A DNA stretch of 64,000 nt from Phycisphaerales bacterium (GTDB lineage Bacteria; Planctomycetota; Phycisphaerae; Phycisphaerales; UBA1924): NCBI GenBank assembly GCA_029260345.1, contig JAJDDK010000007.1, positions 1-64,000 of the forward strand, given 5' to 3'. Position 1 is the stretch's first letter. Each line of letters starts with the position of its first letter. Positions 1-8,271 of the stretch are shown in pieces. Position numbers and translations under genes: made by a program. Under the pieces are notes generated by a model, which saw nothing but the letters and a program-made list of their open reading frames with translations, was not told the DNA's origin and did not search any database.

Positions 1-264
1 CGTGTCGAATCGTTCATCGGCCTCGGCGGCACCGCACTGCGTCAGGCACAGCCGCAGTTCCTGCTCGACCACCCGGACGGCGACCCGATTCATCGCCGCC
101 TTGACCGCGGCGATCTGGGTGAGCAACTCGTCCGCGCAGCGGCGGTCCTCGACCATGCGTTTGATCGAGCCGACATGGCCCTCAATCCGGCTGAGGGCGT
201 TAACCAGCGACCGGGCCTGTTCGTCATCGAGATAAACCTGTTTGGGTGCGCGCTGTGTACTCAT
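1..264 (-). CDS. CsoR/FrmR-family metal-sensing repressor (3' end cut by window)
   Basis: The reverse strand encodes 88 codons from ATG at 264 to the window edge, so the C-terminus is missing. The all-helical DUF156 pattern is clear: SRIEGHVGSIKRMVEDRRC near residue 25-43, then DELLTQIAAVKAAMNRVA. Members bind GC-tract operators as apo tetramers and release DNA on binding Cu(I), Ni/Co, formaldehyde or persulfide. Two ligand cysteines are present (C43 in RRC and the C in ELRLC), but the position of the usual second-helix histidine is glutamate, so the inducer cannot be named. A matching operator lies just upstream. It probably controls the divergent metal-resistance genes. Confidence 0.85.
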   Translation of the reverse strand, partial: MSTQRAPKQVYLDDEQARSLVNALSRIEGHVGSIKRMVEDRRCADELLTQIAAVKAAMNRVAVRVVEQELRLCLTQCGAAEADERFDT

Positions 265-275
265 ACGAATTCACA

Positions 276-294
276 ATATCCCCTAGGGGGGGAT
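276..294. promoter_or_regulatory. CsoR-type operator
   Basis: The palindrome ATCCCCTAGGGG followed by GGGAT lies 12 bases upstream of the repressor start codon. G/C-tract inverted repeats with a central TA are the known operator style of the CsoR/RcnR/FrmR family. Its place between the repressor and the divergent rightward genes suggests autoregulation and control of both directions. Binding itself is inferred. Confidence 0.65.
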
Positions 295-418
295 TTTTCA
301 AGCCGGCATTTCTCGCTCAGAGATGCTTGTTCTCGTTTGGGTGGGACCCGATCGCAAATGGCAGGAAGGCTGGTCTTTATGGACGAATGGTCGTTCGTTC
401 GAAAGGAGTCCGCATCCG

Positions 419-640
419 ATGATTCGGAGTATTTATTCTCGAATAGACCCGGCCTGCGGCACGACGGTCGCCCCCGGTGACGAGGCTGCTCTCATCGAGC
501 ACCAGGGCTCGCGCTTCCAATCGCAAGGGTCCAAAGGACGCCTTTTACATCGGCCCCATGCACCCCGTGGTCCGACAGGTCGACCCTGGCGACTTTCCGA
601 AGTGCAACATGGCGCTCGATTCTGTCAACGCGTCTCCCCT
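419..640 (+). pseudogene. Decayed YHS-HMBD fragment (copper P-type ATPase N-terminus)
   Basis: Two metal-binding modules that normally precede copper P-type ATPases or CusB-like proteins are recognisable but broken. From ATG 419, after an AAAGGAG site, one frame reads IDPACGTTVAPG...IEHQGSRF, resembling a YHS domain (DPVCGM...EHQG.TYYFC). From 543 a different frame reads FYIGPMHPVVRQVDPG then FPKCNMAL, resembling the heavy-metal-binding domain YTCPMHPEVRQ..PG.CPKCGMAL. Several metal-ligand cysteines are lost and a frameshift separates the modules. No ATPase body follows. This is probably the relic of the original target gene of the adjacent CsoR-type repressor. Confidence 0.6.
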
Positions 641-645
641 GAGAC

Positions 646-1134
646 ATGGCGTGTCTAGTGTCTCTCAGCTACCATAAAGGTGTGAGAATCCGTGCCCTCC
701 AATCCTTTCTGGCAGTTCTTTTCTGCTCTGCGCATGTGACTACTGTGATCGCAGGTCCGGCGGGATTGCTCCTTTGCCAGGATTCTGACGGCAGGTCCCA
801 TTTCGAATGGCTCATAGAGCGTTGCTGCGCCATCGCAGATGACAGAACACGAGAGAAACCCGCGCCTGAAATCTCGATTGATGAATTTGATGCGTCAACG
901 TGCGCCGATGGCCTCTGCATCGATGAGCCCGTTTCGCTTTTAAAAGCGATTGGCGATGCGCCCAATCTTCGGCCGGATCGGGATATTTCGACCGCCTTGT
1001 CGTCGTCGGTTGGATTACTGGATTCAGTGTATGTGATACCCGCCCGTCAGCGACTCCTCGCAACGGGAAAAACACCATGCGGCCCACCGGTGCAAATAAT
1101 CGCGGCGCTGCGTTCAACCATATTAATAATCTAG
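646..1134 (+). CDS. Small secreted Cys-containing protein preceding the RND efflux operon
   Basis: 162 residues from ATG 646; a GTG at 682 is an alternative start. A hydrophobic segment ending near TTVIAGPAG (about residues 17-37) looks like a signal peptide. The mature part contains LLCQDSDGRSHFEW, a CC pair and CADGLC. I recall similar short proteins with an LC..DG.H pattern before CzcCBA-type operons in planctomycetes and proteobacteria, but no function is known to me. The gene ends 83 bases before the outer-membrane factor start, so it may be the first gene of the efflux operon. A periplasmic metal-binding role is inference. Confidence 0.6.
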   Translation: MACLVSLSYHKGVRIRALQSFLAVLFCSAHVTTVIAGPAGLLLCQDSDGRSHFEWLIERCCAIADDRTREKPAPEISIDEFDASTCADGLCIDEPVSLLKAIGDAPNLRPDRDISTALSSSVGLLDSVYVIPARQRLLATGKTPCGPPVQIIAALRSTILII

Positions 1135-1217
1135 CTCCCTGAGTTTGTTCAAGACAATTGCCGCCACTTTCTAGATGGCGGCTTCACTGTCGGTCTGAAC
1201 ACACTCAAGGAATACAC

Positions 1218-2612
1218 ATGCTCACATTGAAGCTGACAGCCCTCATGGGCTGTCTCCTGGTCGCCGGATGCGCGGGGCCAATGGATCGCATATGGGACGA
1301 TCCGATCTACCGCGATAACCGAGAGCGATTCCAGCGCGCGGATGTAGAAACGGCCCGACTCGATACGCGCGGTGAATTCAACGCTGTTCCACGAACCCTC
1401 CAAGGGCTGGATCAACTTACCGTGAATGACGCAATCCGCGTCGCAATCGGTAACTCGCCTGGTTTGCGTCGGGCCGGATACGAGGTCGATATTGCCGCAG
1501 GTCGCGTCATTCAGGCGGGCCTCTATCCGAACCCTGCGTTCGCCTTTGAGGCGGAGGCAATCGGCGCCGAAGCCGGGTCAAACGGCGATACGACATATCT
1601 CCTTGAGCAGGAGATCGTTCTAGGCGGGAAGGTTGGCAAGGCGAAGGGAGTGGCCGAGGCTGATCGCCTTGCAGCTCAAGCTGAATTTGTAGCAGAGGAG
1701 TTTGCGGTTGCTGCACGCGTCTCTCGCGCCTACTTCGCAGCGGTCACAGCGCGCGAGCGACTTGAAAGCCGGCGTCAACTGATAGAACTCGCAGATCGGC
1801 TGCTCAACGCGGCGACCGCACAGGTCGATGCAGGCGCGGCGACCGAACCGGACCAGCTCCGTGCCGAAGTCGTGCGTGAGCAAGCTCAGATCGAATTTGA
1901 ATCGGCGCAGCTCCAATTTGAAGCCGCGAAACGAAGTCTCGGCTCCGCCATGGGAATTGAAGAATCCGTTGATCTAGCTCTTTCAAATTCAGCACAGCAA
2001 TTGCCAACCCTGCCGGATGAGAAAGCGATCCTTGAAGCCGCACTTGAAGCCAACGGGCGAGTGAAACTCGCCGAACTCGCGATCGAGCGCGCCCGCCGCG
2101 CCCATTCGCTTGCACAGGCTCAAGCGATCCCGAACGTGGTGGCCTCAATCGGCCCCCGATATTCCGACTTGGATAACGAATGGACGATCGATGCTGGCTT
2201 AGGCATTGAAATCCCATTATTCGATCGCAACCAAGGCGACATTCTGGCGACACGGGCTGGTCGGCTGTCAAGCGCCGCGGCGTTGCATGAGGTCCAACTC
2301 GATCTAATCGCCGAGATCTCCGACGCTTGGGCCGCGTACCAAGCCGCACGCGTCGCAGTCTCCCGTTACGACGAGCGTGTTCTCCCGAAGGCCGAACGAA
2401 CGCTTGATCTAACGCGTCAAGCGTATGAGCGGGGAAAAGCCGATTATCTGCGCCTTTTGGACGCCCAGCAGGTTGTCATCGAATCGCGGATCGCGTTCGT
2501 CGATGCGCTTCAACGGCTCCACGAGGCTGCGGCGTCGCTGCGCGAACTCGCACAAACTGAAGCGCCGTGGCGTGATTCCTCCACAGGTCAAATAAACGGA
2601 GAAGTTCAGTGA
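1218..2612 (+). CDS. Outer-membrane efflux lipoprotein, TolC/CzcC family
   Basis: 464 residues. ATG 1218 is preferred over the upstream in-frame start because AAGGA lies at 1207-1211 and a lipoprotein signal follows at once (LLVAGC lipobox). The body has the TolC/OEP layout: two long alternating alpha-helical repeats rich in Ala, Glu, Arg, Gln, with the usual VAIGNSPGLRRAGYEVD start and a GIEIPLFDRNQGDI strand region. It forms the outer-membrane exit duct of the tripartite heavy-metal pump encoded by the next two genes. Its stop overlaps the next start (TGATG), so translation is probably coupled. The metal is not shown by this subunit. Confidence 0.88.
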   Translation: MLTLKLTALMGCLLVAGCAGPMDRIWDDPIYRDNRERFQRADVETARLDTRGEFNAVPRTLQGLDQLTVNDAIRVAIGNSPGLRRAGYEVDIAAGRVIQAGLYPNPAFAFEAEAIGAEAGSNGDTTYLLEQEIVLGGKVGKAKGVAEADRLAAQAEFVAEEFAVAARVSRAYFAAVTARERLESRRQLIELADRLLNAATAQVDAGAATEPDQLRAEVVREQAQIEFESAQLQFEAAKRSLGSAMGIEESVDLALSNSAQQLPTLPDEKAILEAALEANGRVKLAELAIERARRAHSLAQAQAIPNVVASIGPRYSDLDNEWTIDAGLGIEIPLFDRNQGDILATRAGRLSSAAALHEVQLDLIAEISDAWAAYQAARVAVSRYDERVLPKAERTLDLTRQAYERGKADYLRLLDAQQVVIESRIAFVDALQRLHEAAASLRELAQTEAPWRDSSTGQINGEVQ

Positions 2613-4126
2613 TGAAGCTGATGCAATTTTCATGTGCCACGTTGCTCATGCTCGCCCTGTTCGGGGCGGCAGGATGCGGCAATTCCGGTGGATCCCCTCC
2701 GAGTTCAGACGCAGGTCACGCCGAAGGCGATGGACACGATCATGACGCAGAATCTGGCGCTCACGTCGAGCATGAAGAAGAGGGCTACGCAGACGAAGGC
2801 GATCACGATGAGCACAGTGAGGAAATCGTCCGCCTGACACCTGCTCAACTCGAACGGGCTGGCGTCGTGATAAGTCCATTGAGCGGAGGAGTAATCACAA
2901 CCCATATCACACTTCCAGCCGAAGTCGGCCTAAACCTGGACACTGTCGTTCATGTGACGCCACGCGTGCCTGGCATCGTTACAGAAGTGCTCGCATTTCT
3001 GGGCGACGAAGTCAGTGTGGGCGCTCCACTCGCTGTCATTGAAAGCCCGGAACTCGGCGAAGCGAAGATTATGTATCTGCAGGCGATTCAGACCATGGCG
3101 ATCGCCGACGCCGAGCTCTCACGCCAGCAGACAATCAGCAAAAACACAGCCACGCTCCTGGATCTTCTCAAGAATGAGGATGAACTCGATGAGCTCCGTT
3201 CAAAAACATCTGATCTCCGCATCGGTGAGAACAAGGGGCGCCTCCTTTCCGCATACGCCAAGCTGAGGGCAGCTCAGGCGAACTACGCGCGCGAGCGCGA
3301 CCTTCGCACAAGCAACTTGTCCACGGAAGCGGATTTGCTCGCAGCGCAGGAAGCGTTCAACAGCAGTCAAGCGGACTATCTCGCCGCGTTCGAAGACATT
3401 GAATTCACCTATCGGCTGAAGCTTCAAGAGGCGGAGCGTCGCGCCAGTGTCGCGACATCATCAGTTGACAATGCAGAACGCCGTCTGCACCTCCTTGGCC
3501 TGAGCGAGGAACAGGTCAAGAACATCGCTGACGAACCGGATCGGTATGTCGCACGATACGAACTTCGCGCTCCGACGAGCGGTCGGCTCGTCGACAAGCA
3601 CATAACGCCGGGTGAAAAATTAGGCGACGAGGAGTCTGTTTACACTATCGCAAACCTTGACACCGTTTGGCTCAATGTTTCGGTCTATTCCGAATATGCG
3701 CGTCTGATCAGCGAGGGTCAGTCCGTCGTCGTTCACGCGGACAATCGAACAACCAATGGAGTTGTTGATTACATCAGTGCCGTGGTGTCCGAAGGAACGC
3801 GCACTCTTTCCGCGAGGGTCGTGATCGAGAATTTCGACCGATCATGGAAGCCCGGCGAGTTCGTTACTGCGCGGGTCGAGACAAGCGAAACGCCCGTCGC
3901 CCGCATCGTTCCGATCGAAGCGATCCAGACTTATGAAGGCCGAGAGGTTGTCTTTGTCCAGCGCGACGACGGTATCGCGCCGACTCCTGTCAAATTGGGA
4001 CGCCGCAACGATGTGTCAGTGGAACTGATAGGCGAGGACATTCCGCTCGGCGCCTTAGTCGTTGTCAAGAACAGCTTTCTGATGAAGGCCGAACTCGGCA
4101 AGAGCGCCGCCGGCCACGATCACTAA
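2612..4126 (+). CDS. RND efflux periplasmic adaptor (CzcB/CusB-like membrane-fusion lipoprotein)
   Basis: 504 residues from ATG 2612, overlapping the preceding stop. A lipobox (FGAAGC) follows a short signal. Residues about 30-75 are very rich in His, Asp and Glu, and the protein ends GHDH, which suggests divalent-metal binding in the periplasm. Then come the barrel-sandwich/biotinyl-lipoyl halves (VHVTPRVPGIVTEVLAFLGD ... YELRAPTSGRLVDKHITPGE), a helical hairpin between them, and the beta-barrel and membrane-proximal parts. It links the CzcA-type pump to the outer-membrane duct. It has no HMBD domain, unlike many copper CusB proteins. Confidence 0.9.
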   Translation: MKLMQFSCATLLMLALFGAAGCGNSGGSPPSSDAGHAEGDGHDHDAESGAHVEHEEEGYADEGDHDEHSEEIVRLTPAQLERAGVVISPLSGGVITTHITLPAEVGLNLDTVVHVTPRVPGIVTEVLAFLGDEVSVGAPLAVIESPELGEAKIMYLQAIQTMAIADAELSRQQTISKNTATLLDLLKNEDELDELRSKTSDLRIGENKGRLLSAYAKLRAAQANYARERDLRTSNLSTEADLLAAQEAFNSSQADYLAAFEDIEFTYRLKLQEAERRASVATSSVDNAERRLHLLGLSEEQVKNIADEPDRYVARYELRAPTSGRLVDKHITPGEKLGDEESVYTIANLDTVWLNVSVYSEYARLISEGQSVVVHADNRTTNGVVDYISAVVSEGTRTLSARVVIENFDRSWKPGEFVTARVETSETPVARIVPIEAIQTYEGREVVFVQRDDGIAPTPVKLGRRNDVSVELIGEDIPLGALVVVKNSFLMKAELGKSAAGHDH

Positions 4127-4136
4127 AGGACGAACA

Positions 4137-7100
4137 ATGCTTGGCAAGATCATTGAATTCTCGATCCGTCAGCGCGTGCTGGTGTTGCTGGCGACGATCG
4201 CACTCGTGGGCGTAGGCGCCTATAGCTTCACCAAACTCCCCATCGATGCAGTGCCCGATATCACAAATGTCCAGGTCCAGATCAACACCAACGTTCCGGC
4301 GCTGTCGCCGGTCGAGATCGAGCAGCAGGTCACCTTTCCGATCGAGTGGTCGATGGGAGGATTGCCGAACATTGACTACATCAGGTCGATTTCACGTTAT
4401 GGATTGTCCCAGGTCACTGTTGTGTTCGAGGAGGGCACGGACATTTACTGGGCCCGTCAGCTGGTCGGGGAACGACTGACTGAAGCGCGAGAGTCACTCC
4501 CGCCTGGTTTGGCGGAGCCGCAGATGGGACCAATCTCCACTGGTCTTGGCGAGATCTACATGTGGTCGGTTGAAGCGAACGGCCCCAATGCGCAAGGCGA
4601 TTCCTACACGCCGCAGGACCTGCGAACCATTCAGGACTGGATCATCCGTCCGCAACTTCGCACTGTGCCCGGCGTTACCGAGGTCAACAGCATTGGTGGA
4701 TTTGAAGAGCAGTTCCATGTGACCCCCGACCCCGCCAAACTTATGGCATTTGGACTTTCGTTCCGCGATTTGATGCAGGCCATCGCCGAGAACAATGCCA
4801 ATGCGGGCGGCGGGTACATCGAGCACGCAGGCGAGGCGTACCTGGTTCGTGCGACGGGGTTGATTAAAGACACGCAGGACATCGGCAACATCATTCTCAA
4901 GTCGGACGACGGCGTGCCTATTCGCATTCGTGACGTGGCAAGCGTTGCAGTCGGCGATGAGCTTCGCACCGGCGCAGCCACCCATGACGCCCAGGAAGTC
5001 GTCATCGGAACCGCGATGATGCTGCTGGGCGCGAACAGCCGCGTCGTCTCAGAGAATGTACACGACCGCATGCAGCAGATTGAGAAGTCACTTCCGCAAA
5101 ATGTGGAGGTCAAGACGCTCTACAACAGAACTTACCTCGTCGACGCAACGCTGCACACGATCCAAAAAAATCTCTTTGAGGGCGCGGTTCTCGTCATCGT
5201 TGTGCTGTTCGCTCTCCTTGGAAATTTTCGGGCGGCGATCATCGTGGCCTGCGCGATTCCGCTCTCCATGCTGTTCGCCGTGACGGGAATGGTGCAAGAA
5301 GAAGTCAGCGCGAATCTGTTGAGTCTCGGCGCCGTTGATTTTGGAATTATCGTCGATGGCGCCGTCGTCTTCGTCGAAAACATCGTTCGGCGCGCCTCTG
5401 AGGAACAGGAACACAAAGGGCGCAGGCTTTCCAAAGATGAGCGGCTGTCGATCATCAGTGAAGCGGGGCGACAGGTCGCCAAGCCCACGCTCTTTGGCAT
5501 GCTCATCATCATGATCGTCTATATCCCAATCCTGACACTGACCGGCATCGAGGGCAAAATGTTCCGGCCGATGGCAGGCGTCGTGCTTCTTGCGCTCACT
5601 GGCGCGCTCATTCTGACATTTACATTCGTGCCGGCTGCCTGCGCGTTGCTTCTTCGCGGGAAGTTCTCCGAGAAGGAGAGTTTTCCGATCCGTTGGACGA
5701 AGGCTGGCTACCGGTTCGCTCTCGCGCGAGCATTGCGATGGCGGTGGATCACGGTTGGAATCGCCACGGTCATTCTCGCCATCTCTGGGCTGATCGCCGC
5801 AACTCTTGGCAGCGAGTTCGTGCCCAAGCTCGGGGAGGGCGCCCTCGCTGTTCAACCAGCGCGAATCCCCAGCATTGGAATCTCAACCAGTGTTGAAATG
5901 CAGAAGACGCTAGAGGCCGAGCTACGCGACGCATTTCCTGATGAAATCGCGAGCATATTCGCTCGCACCGGCACGGCCGAAGTTGCGACCGATCCGATGG
6001 GACCAAACGTCAGTGACACCTATCTCATGTTGACGCCGCGAAAGGAGTGGACGAAGGCGTCAACACAAGCGGAGCTCGCCGAAGAGATCGAGCAGTTCAT
6101 CGCCTCCATTCCAGGCCAGAATTACGAGATATCGCAACCGATCGAACTTCGGTTCAATGAGCTCATTAGCGGAGTGCGGAGTGACCTTGCGGTCAAGATT
6201 TTCGGTGACGACCTTGACGCTCTGCTCGCCACTGGCGCCGAAGTCGCCGCCGTGCTGCAACAGATCGAGGGCGCGTCCGATGTGAAAGTTGAACAGGTCT
6301 CTGGACTCTCCGTGCTGACCGTTGATATCGACCGCGAAAAAATCGCCCGATATGGCCTCAATGTCAGTGATGTTCAGGAAGTTGTCTCGATCGCCTTCGG
6401 CGGTGAGGAAGCGGGCACGCTTTATGAAGGGGACCGGCGATTTCCGATCGTTGTGCGACTTCCGGAGGACCTCCGCGGTCAGGTGGATCTGGTGCGGCAA
6501 CTTCCGATTCCGCTCCCGGAGCGGCAGGACGCCAGACTCGCGTCAACCGCAGGCGGCATGGTCGGAATGGGCACGGAAATTCGGTATGTCCCTCTGGAAG
6601 CCGTGGCGACCGTCAATGTCGCCGAGGGTCCAAACCAAATCAGCCGCGAGAACGCGAAACGACGGATCGTCGTTCAGGCCAATATACGCGGCCGTGACAT
6701 GGGCTCATTCGTCGCCGAAGCACAAGAGAGCCTTGACGCGCAAGTGACTCTGCCCGAGGGGTACTTCATCACTTGGGGCGGACAGTTTGAGAATCTCGCC
6801 CGGGCACGGCAGCGACTATTGATCGTTGTGCCGCTGGCGCTGTCATTGATTTTCATCATGCTCTTTACCGCCTTCGGCAACGCCCGCCACGCGATCCTCG
6901 TGTACACCGGAGTTCCCCTCGCGCTAACGGGCGGCATCGTCGCGCTATGGCTGAGGGGCATGCCCTTCAGCATCAGCGCCGGTGTCGGATTCATTGCTCT
7001 CTCGGGAGTCGCTGTGCTCAACGGTGTTGTCATGATCACATTCATCAATCAGCTCCGTGATGAAGGCAAGTCAATGCACGATGCGGTGACGCATGGAAGC

Positions 7101-7313
7101 CTTGCCCGTCTTCGTCCTGTGCTGATGACGGCGCTTGTCGCAAGCCTCGGCTTTGTTCCCATGGCGCTCAACACGGGAATGGGTGCCGAAGTGCAGCGCC
7201 CACTTGCGACAGTCGTCATCGGTGGATTAATCAGCTCCACAATTCTGACGCTCTTTGTTCTGCCGACCCTTTATTTGTGGTTCGGTGGACGCAAGCAACA
7301 AGTAGTGGTCTAA
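4137..7313 (+). CDS. czcA: CzcA-family heavy-metal RND efflux pump
   Basis: 1058 residues, full length for the HME-RND group. ATG 4137 starts 10 bases after the adaptor gene. It shows the N-terminal transmembrane helix (RQRVLVLLATIALVGVG), the porter domains, and the TM4 proton-relay motif LGAVDFGIIVDGAVVFVEN with two Asp and one Glu. This DFG..D..VEN pattern is typical of Zn/Co/Cd/Ni (Czc/Cnr) pumps, unlike the Cu/Ag CusA pattern. It couples proton entry to export of divalent metal from periplasm or cytoplasm. Operon order is duct, adaptor, pump, PII-like. The symbol reflects family, not proven substrate. Confidence 0.92.
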   Translation: MLGKIIEFSIRQRVLVLLATIALVGVGAYSFTKLPIDAVPDITNVQVQINTNVPALSPVEIEQQVTFPIEWSMGGLPNIDYIRSISRYGLSQVTVVFEEGTDIYWARQLVGERLTEARESLPPGLAEPQMGPISTGLGEIYMWSVEANGPNAQGDSYTPQDLRTIQDWIIRPQLRTVPGVTEVNSIGGFEEQFHVTPDPAKLMAFGLSFRDLMQAIAENNANAGGGYIEHAGEAYLVRATGLIKDTQDIGNIILKSDDGVPIRIRDVASVAVGDELRTGAATHDAQEVVIGTAMMLLGANSRVVSENVHDRMQQIEKSLPQNVEVKTLYNRTYLVDATLHTIQKNLFEGAVLVIVVLFALLGNFRAAIIVACAIPLSMLFAVTGMVQEEVSANLLSLGAVDFGIIVDGAVVFVENIVRRASEEQEHKGRRLSKDERLSIISEAGRQVAKPTLFGMLIIMIVYIPILTLTGIEGKMFRPMAGVVLLALTGALILTFTFVPAACALLLRGKFSEKESFPIRWTKAGYRFALARALRWRWITVGIATVILAISGLIAATLGSEFVPKLGEGALAVQPARIPSIGISTSVEMQKTLEAELRDAFPDEIASIFARTGTAEVATDPMGPNVSDTYLMLTPRKEWTKASTQAELAEEIEQFIASIPGQNYEISQPIELRFNELISGVRSDLAVKIFGDDLDALLATGAEVAAVLQQIEGASDVKVEQVSGLSVLTVDIDREKIARYGLNVSDVQEVVSIAFGGEEAGTLYEGDRRFPIVVRLPEDLRGQVDLVRQLPIPLPERQDARLASTAGGMVGMGTEIRYVPLEAVATVNVAEGPNQISRENAKRRIVVQANIRGRDMGSFVAEAQESLDAQVTLPEGYFITWGGQFENLARARQRLLIVVPLALSLIFIMLFTAFGNARHAILVYTGVPLALTGGIVALWLRGMPFSISAGVGFIALSGVAVLNGVVMITFINQLRDEGKSMHDAVTHGSLARLRPVLMTALVASLGFVPMALNTGMGAEVQRPLATVVIGGLISSTILTLFVLPTLYLWFGGRKQQVVV

Positions 7314-7328
7314 CCCGGAGGAACTTGC

Positions 7329-7667
7329 GTGAAGGAAATCAAGGCGTTTATCAGACCGAACATGCTCGACGCAGTGTTGCGCGCCCTTCACGAGCATCCC
7401 GACTTTCCCGGCGTGACGGTCTCTACTGTTCGCGGCTTCGGAAAAGTCACCGGGCGCAACAAAGAGGGCGGCGGCGCCGGCTTCGGCACGATCGAGATGT
7501 CGAAGCTCGAGTGCATTGTCGATGACGGCATGGCGGACGATGTGGTCAATGTGATTCGTAGCCACGCGGTGACCGGTCACCCAGGCGACGGAAAAATAAT
7601 TGTCGCCCGCCTCGACTCGGTGATCCGGATTCGAACGGGCGACACCGGCGCATCTGCATTGAAATGA
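7329..7667 (+). CDS. PII-like signalling protein linked to metal efflux (PII-NG type)
   Basis: 112 residues from GTG 7329, with GGAGG at 7317-7321. It begins MKEIKAFIRPNMLDAVLRAL and has the PII T-loop and B-loop layout, with VTGRNKEGGG instead of the canonical GRQKG...YRG T-loop and no uridylylatable tyrosine there. The C-terminal GDGKIIVARLDSVIRIRTG is the PII strand region. A PII subgroup encoded beside CusABC/CzcABC pumps has been described as PII-NG. The protein is a cytosolic trimer by family. Its likely role is to tune the pump next to it, sensing either a nucleotide or the metal; that is inference. Confidence 0.85.
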   Translation: MKEIKAFIRPNMLDAVLRALHEHPDFPGVTVSTVRGFGKVTGRNKEGGGAGFGTIEMSKLECIVDDGMADDVVNVIRSHAVTGHPGDGKIIVARLDSVIRIRTGDTGASALK

Positions 7668-7690
7668 AGTAATGATTCCCGAGATACAAC

Positions 7691-7966
7691 ATGTCACGCA
7701 AGATAAAACGAGATGCATCGCGCCGCCGCAAACGCGCTCGCCGGAGCGCCGGCGTTAGCCGATCAAAGCCGACGAATCGCAATATACGGGTCGCCCTCTT
7801 TTTGTCCGTGATATTCATGATTTCCGCCGTGCTCACGCTCACGGGCGTTCTAAGCACCGTTCGGCAGCATGGGCACGTGCATCTTGATCTTCGGCTCCTG
7901 CTGGTTGATGGCGTGGTCGGAACTTTTGCTGCGGTGGAGTGGTTGCTATGGATGAAACAAAACTAA
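7691..7966 (+). CDS. Small membrane protein, hypothetical
   Basis: 91 residues from ATG 7691. The first 30 residues are strongly basic (RRRKRARR), followed by two hydrophobic segments, VALFLSVIFMISAVLTLTGV and LLLVDGVVGTFAAVEWLLW. It lies 23 bases after the PII-like gene in the same direction, so it is probably the last gene of the metal operon. I do not recognise the family. The stop is followed in the same frame by a hydrophobic stretch (see 7967-8125), so the gene may once have been longer or overlapped another. Confidence 0.55.
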   Translation: MSRKIKRDASRRRKRARRSAGVSRSKPTNRNIRVALFLSVIFMISAVLTLTGVLSTVRQHGHVHLDLRLLLVDGVVGTFAAVEWLLWMKQN

Positions 7967-8125
7967 CAAAGCAAATGGGGATCCCTAGCCATCATCTATT
8001 GCGGCTACATTATTTCTCGACTGGAGAGCATTCTTGGTTTCGCTTGGAGGCTTGTCGACGGCTTTACCGATGGGGTGATTCTCGCATTGTTGCTCGACCG
8101 GGTGACCGGCATCGTCGTGCGTTGA
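7967..8125 (+). pseudogene. Hydrophobic reading frame without a start (possible gene remnant)
   Basis: Immediately after the TAA at 7964-7966 the same frame reads on for 52 codons to a TGA at 8123-8125. The translation includes AIIYCGYIISRLESILGFAW and VILALLLDRVTG, which looks like a genuine membrane or amphipathic tail. No start codon serves it directly. An ATG at 7948 after GGAG opens another frame (MDETKLTKQMGIPS) that would need a +1 shift to enter it. This is either a frameshifted small gene or a read-through extension of the previous gene. The rest of 8126-8271 shows nothing I recognise. Confidence 0.35.
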
Positions 8126-8271
8126 CAATCAAACGCGAAAATGCTCCTCGCAGCCGATCCGAATTTTTCGGCATGCAAGTGATCACTATCACAGGTCGTG
8201 ACATTGCCTCTGTCAGTCCGGCAGACGCCTGAGATCGCGTATTGGATGTCGCGGGCGATAGGACTCTCCTC

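Noticed and set aside
5088-5855. 255-codon frame on the - strand
   Set aside because: Lies wholly inside czcA in antisense and is charged low-complexity sequence.
8121-8150. Sigma-70 promoter before the P-type ATPase (TTGACA at 8122)
   Set aside because: No acceptable -10 box at 16-18 bases; the following sequence is GC-rich.
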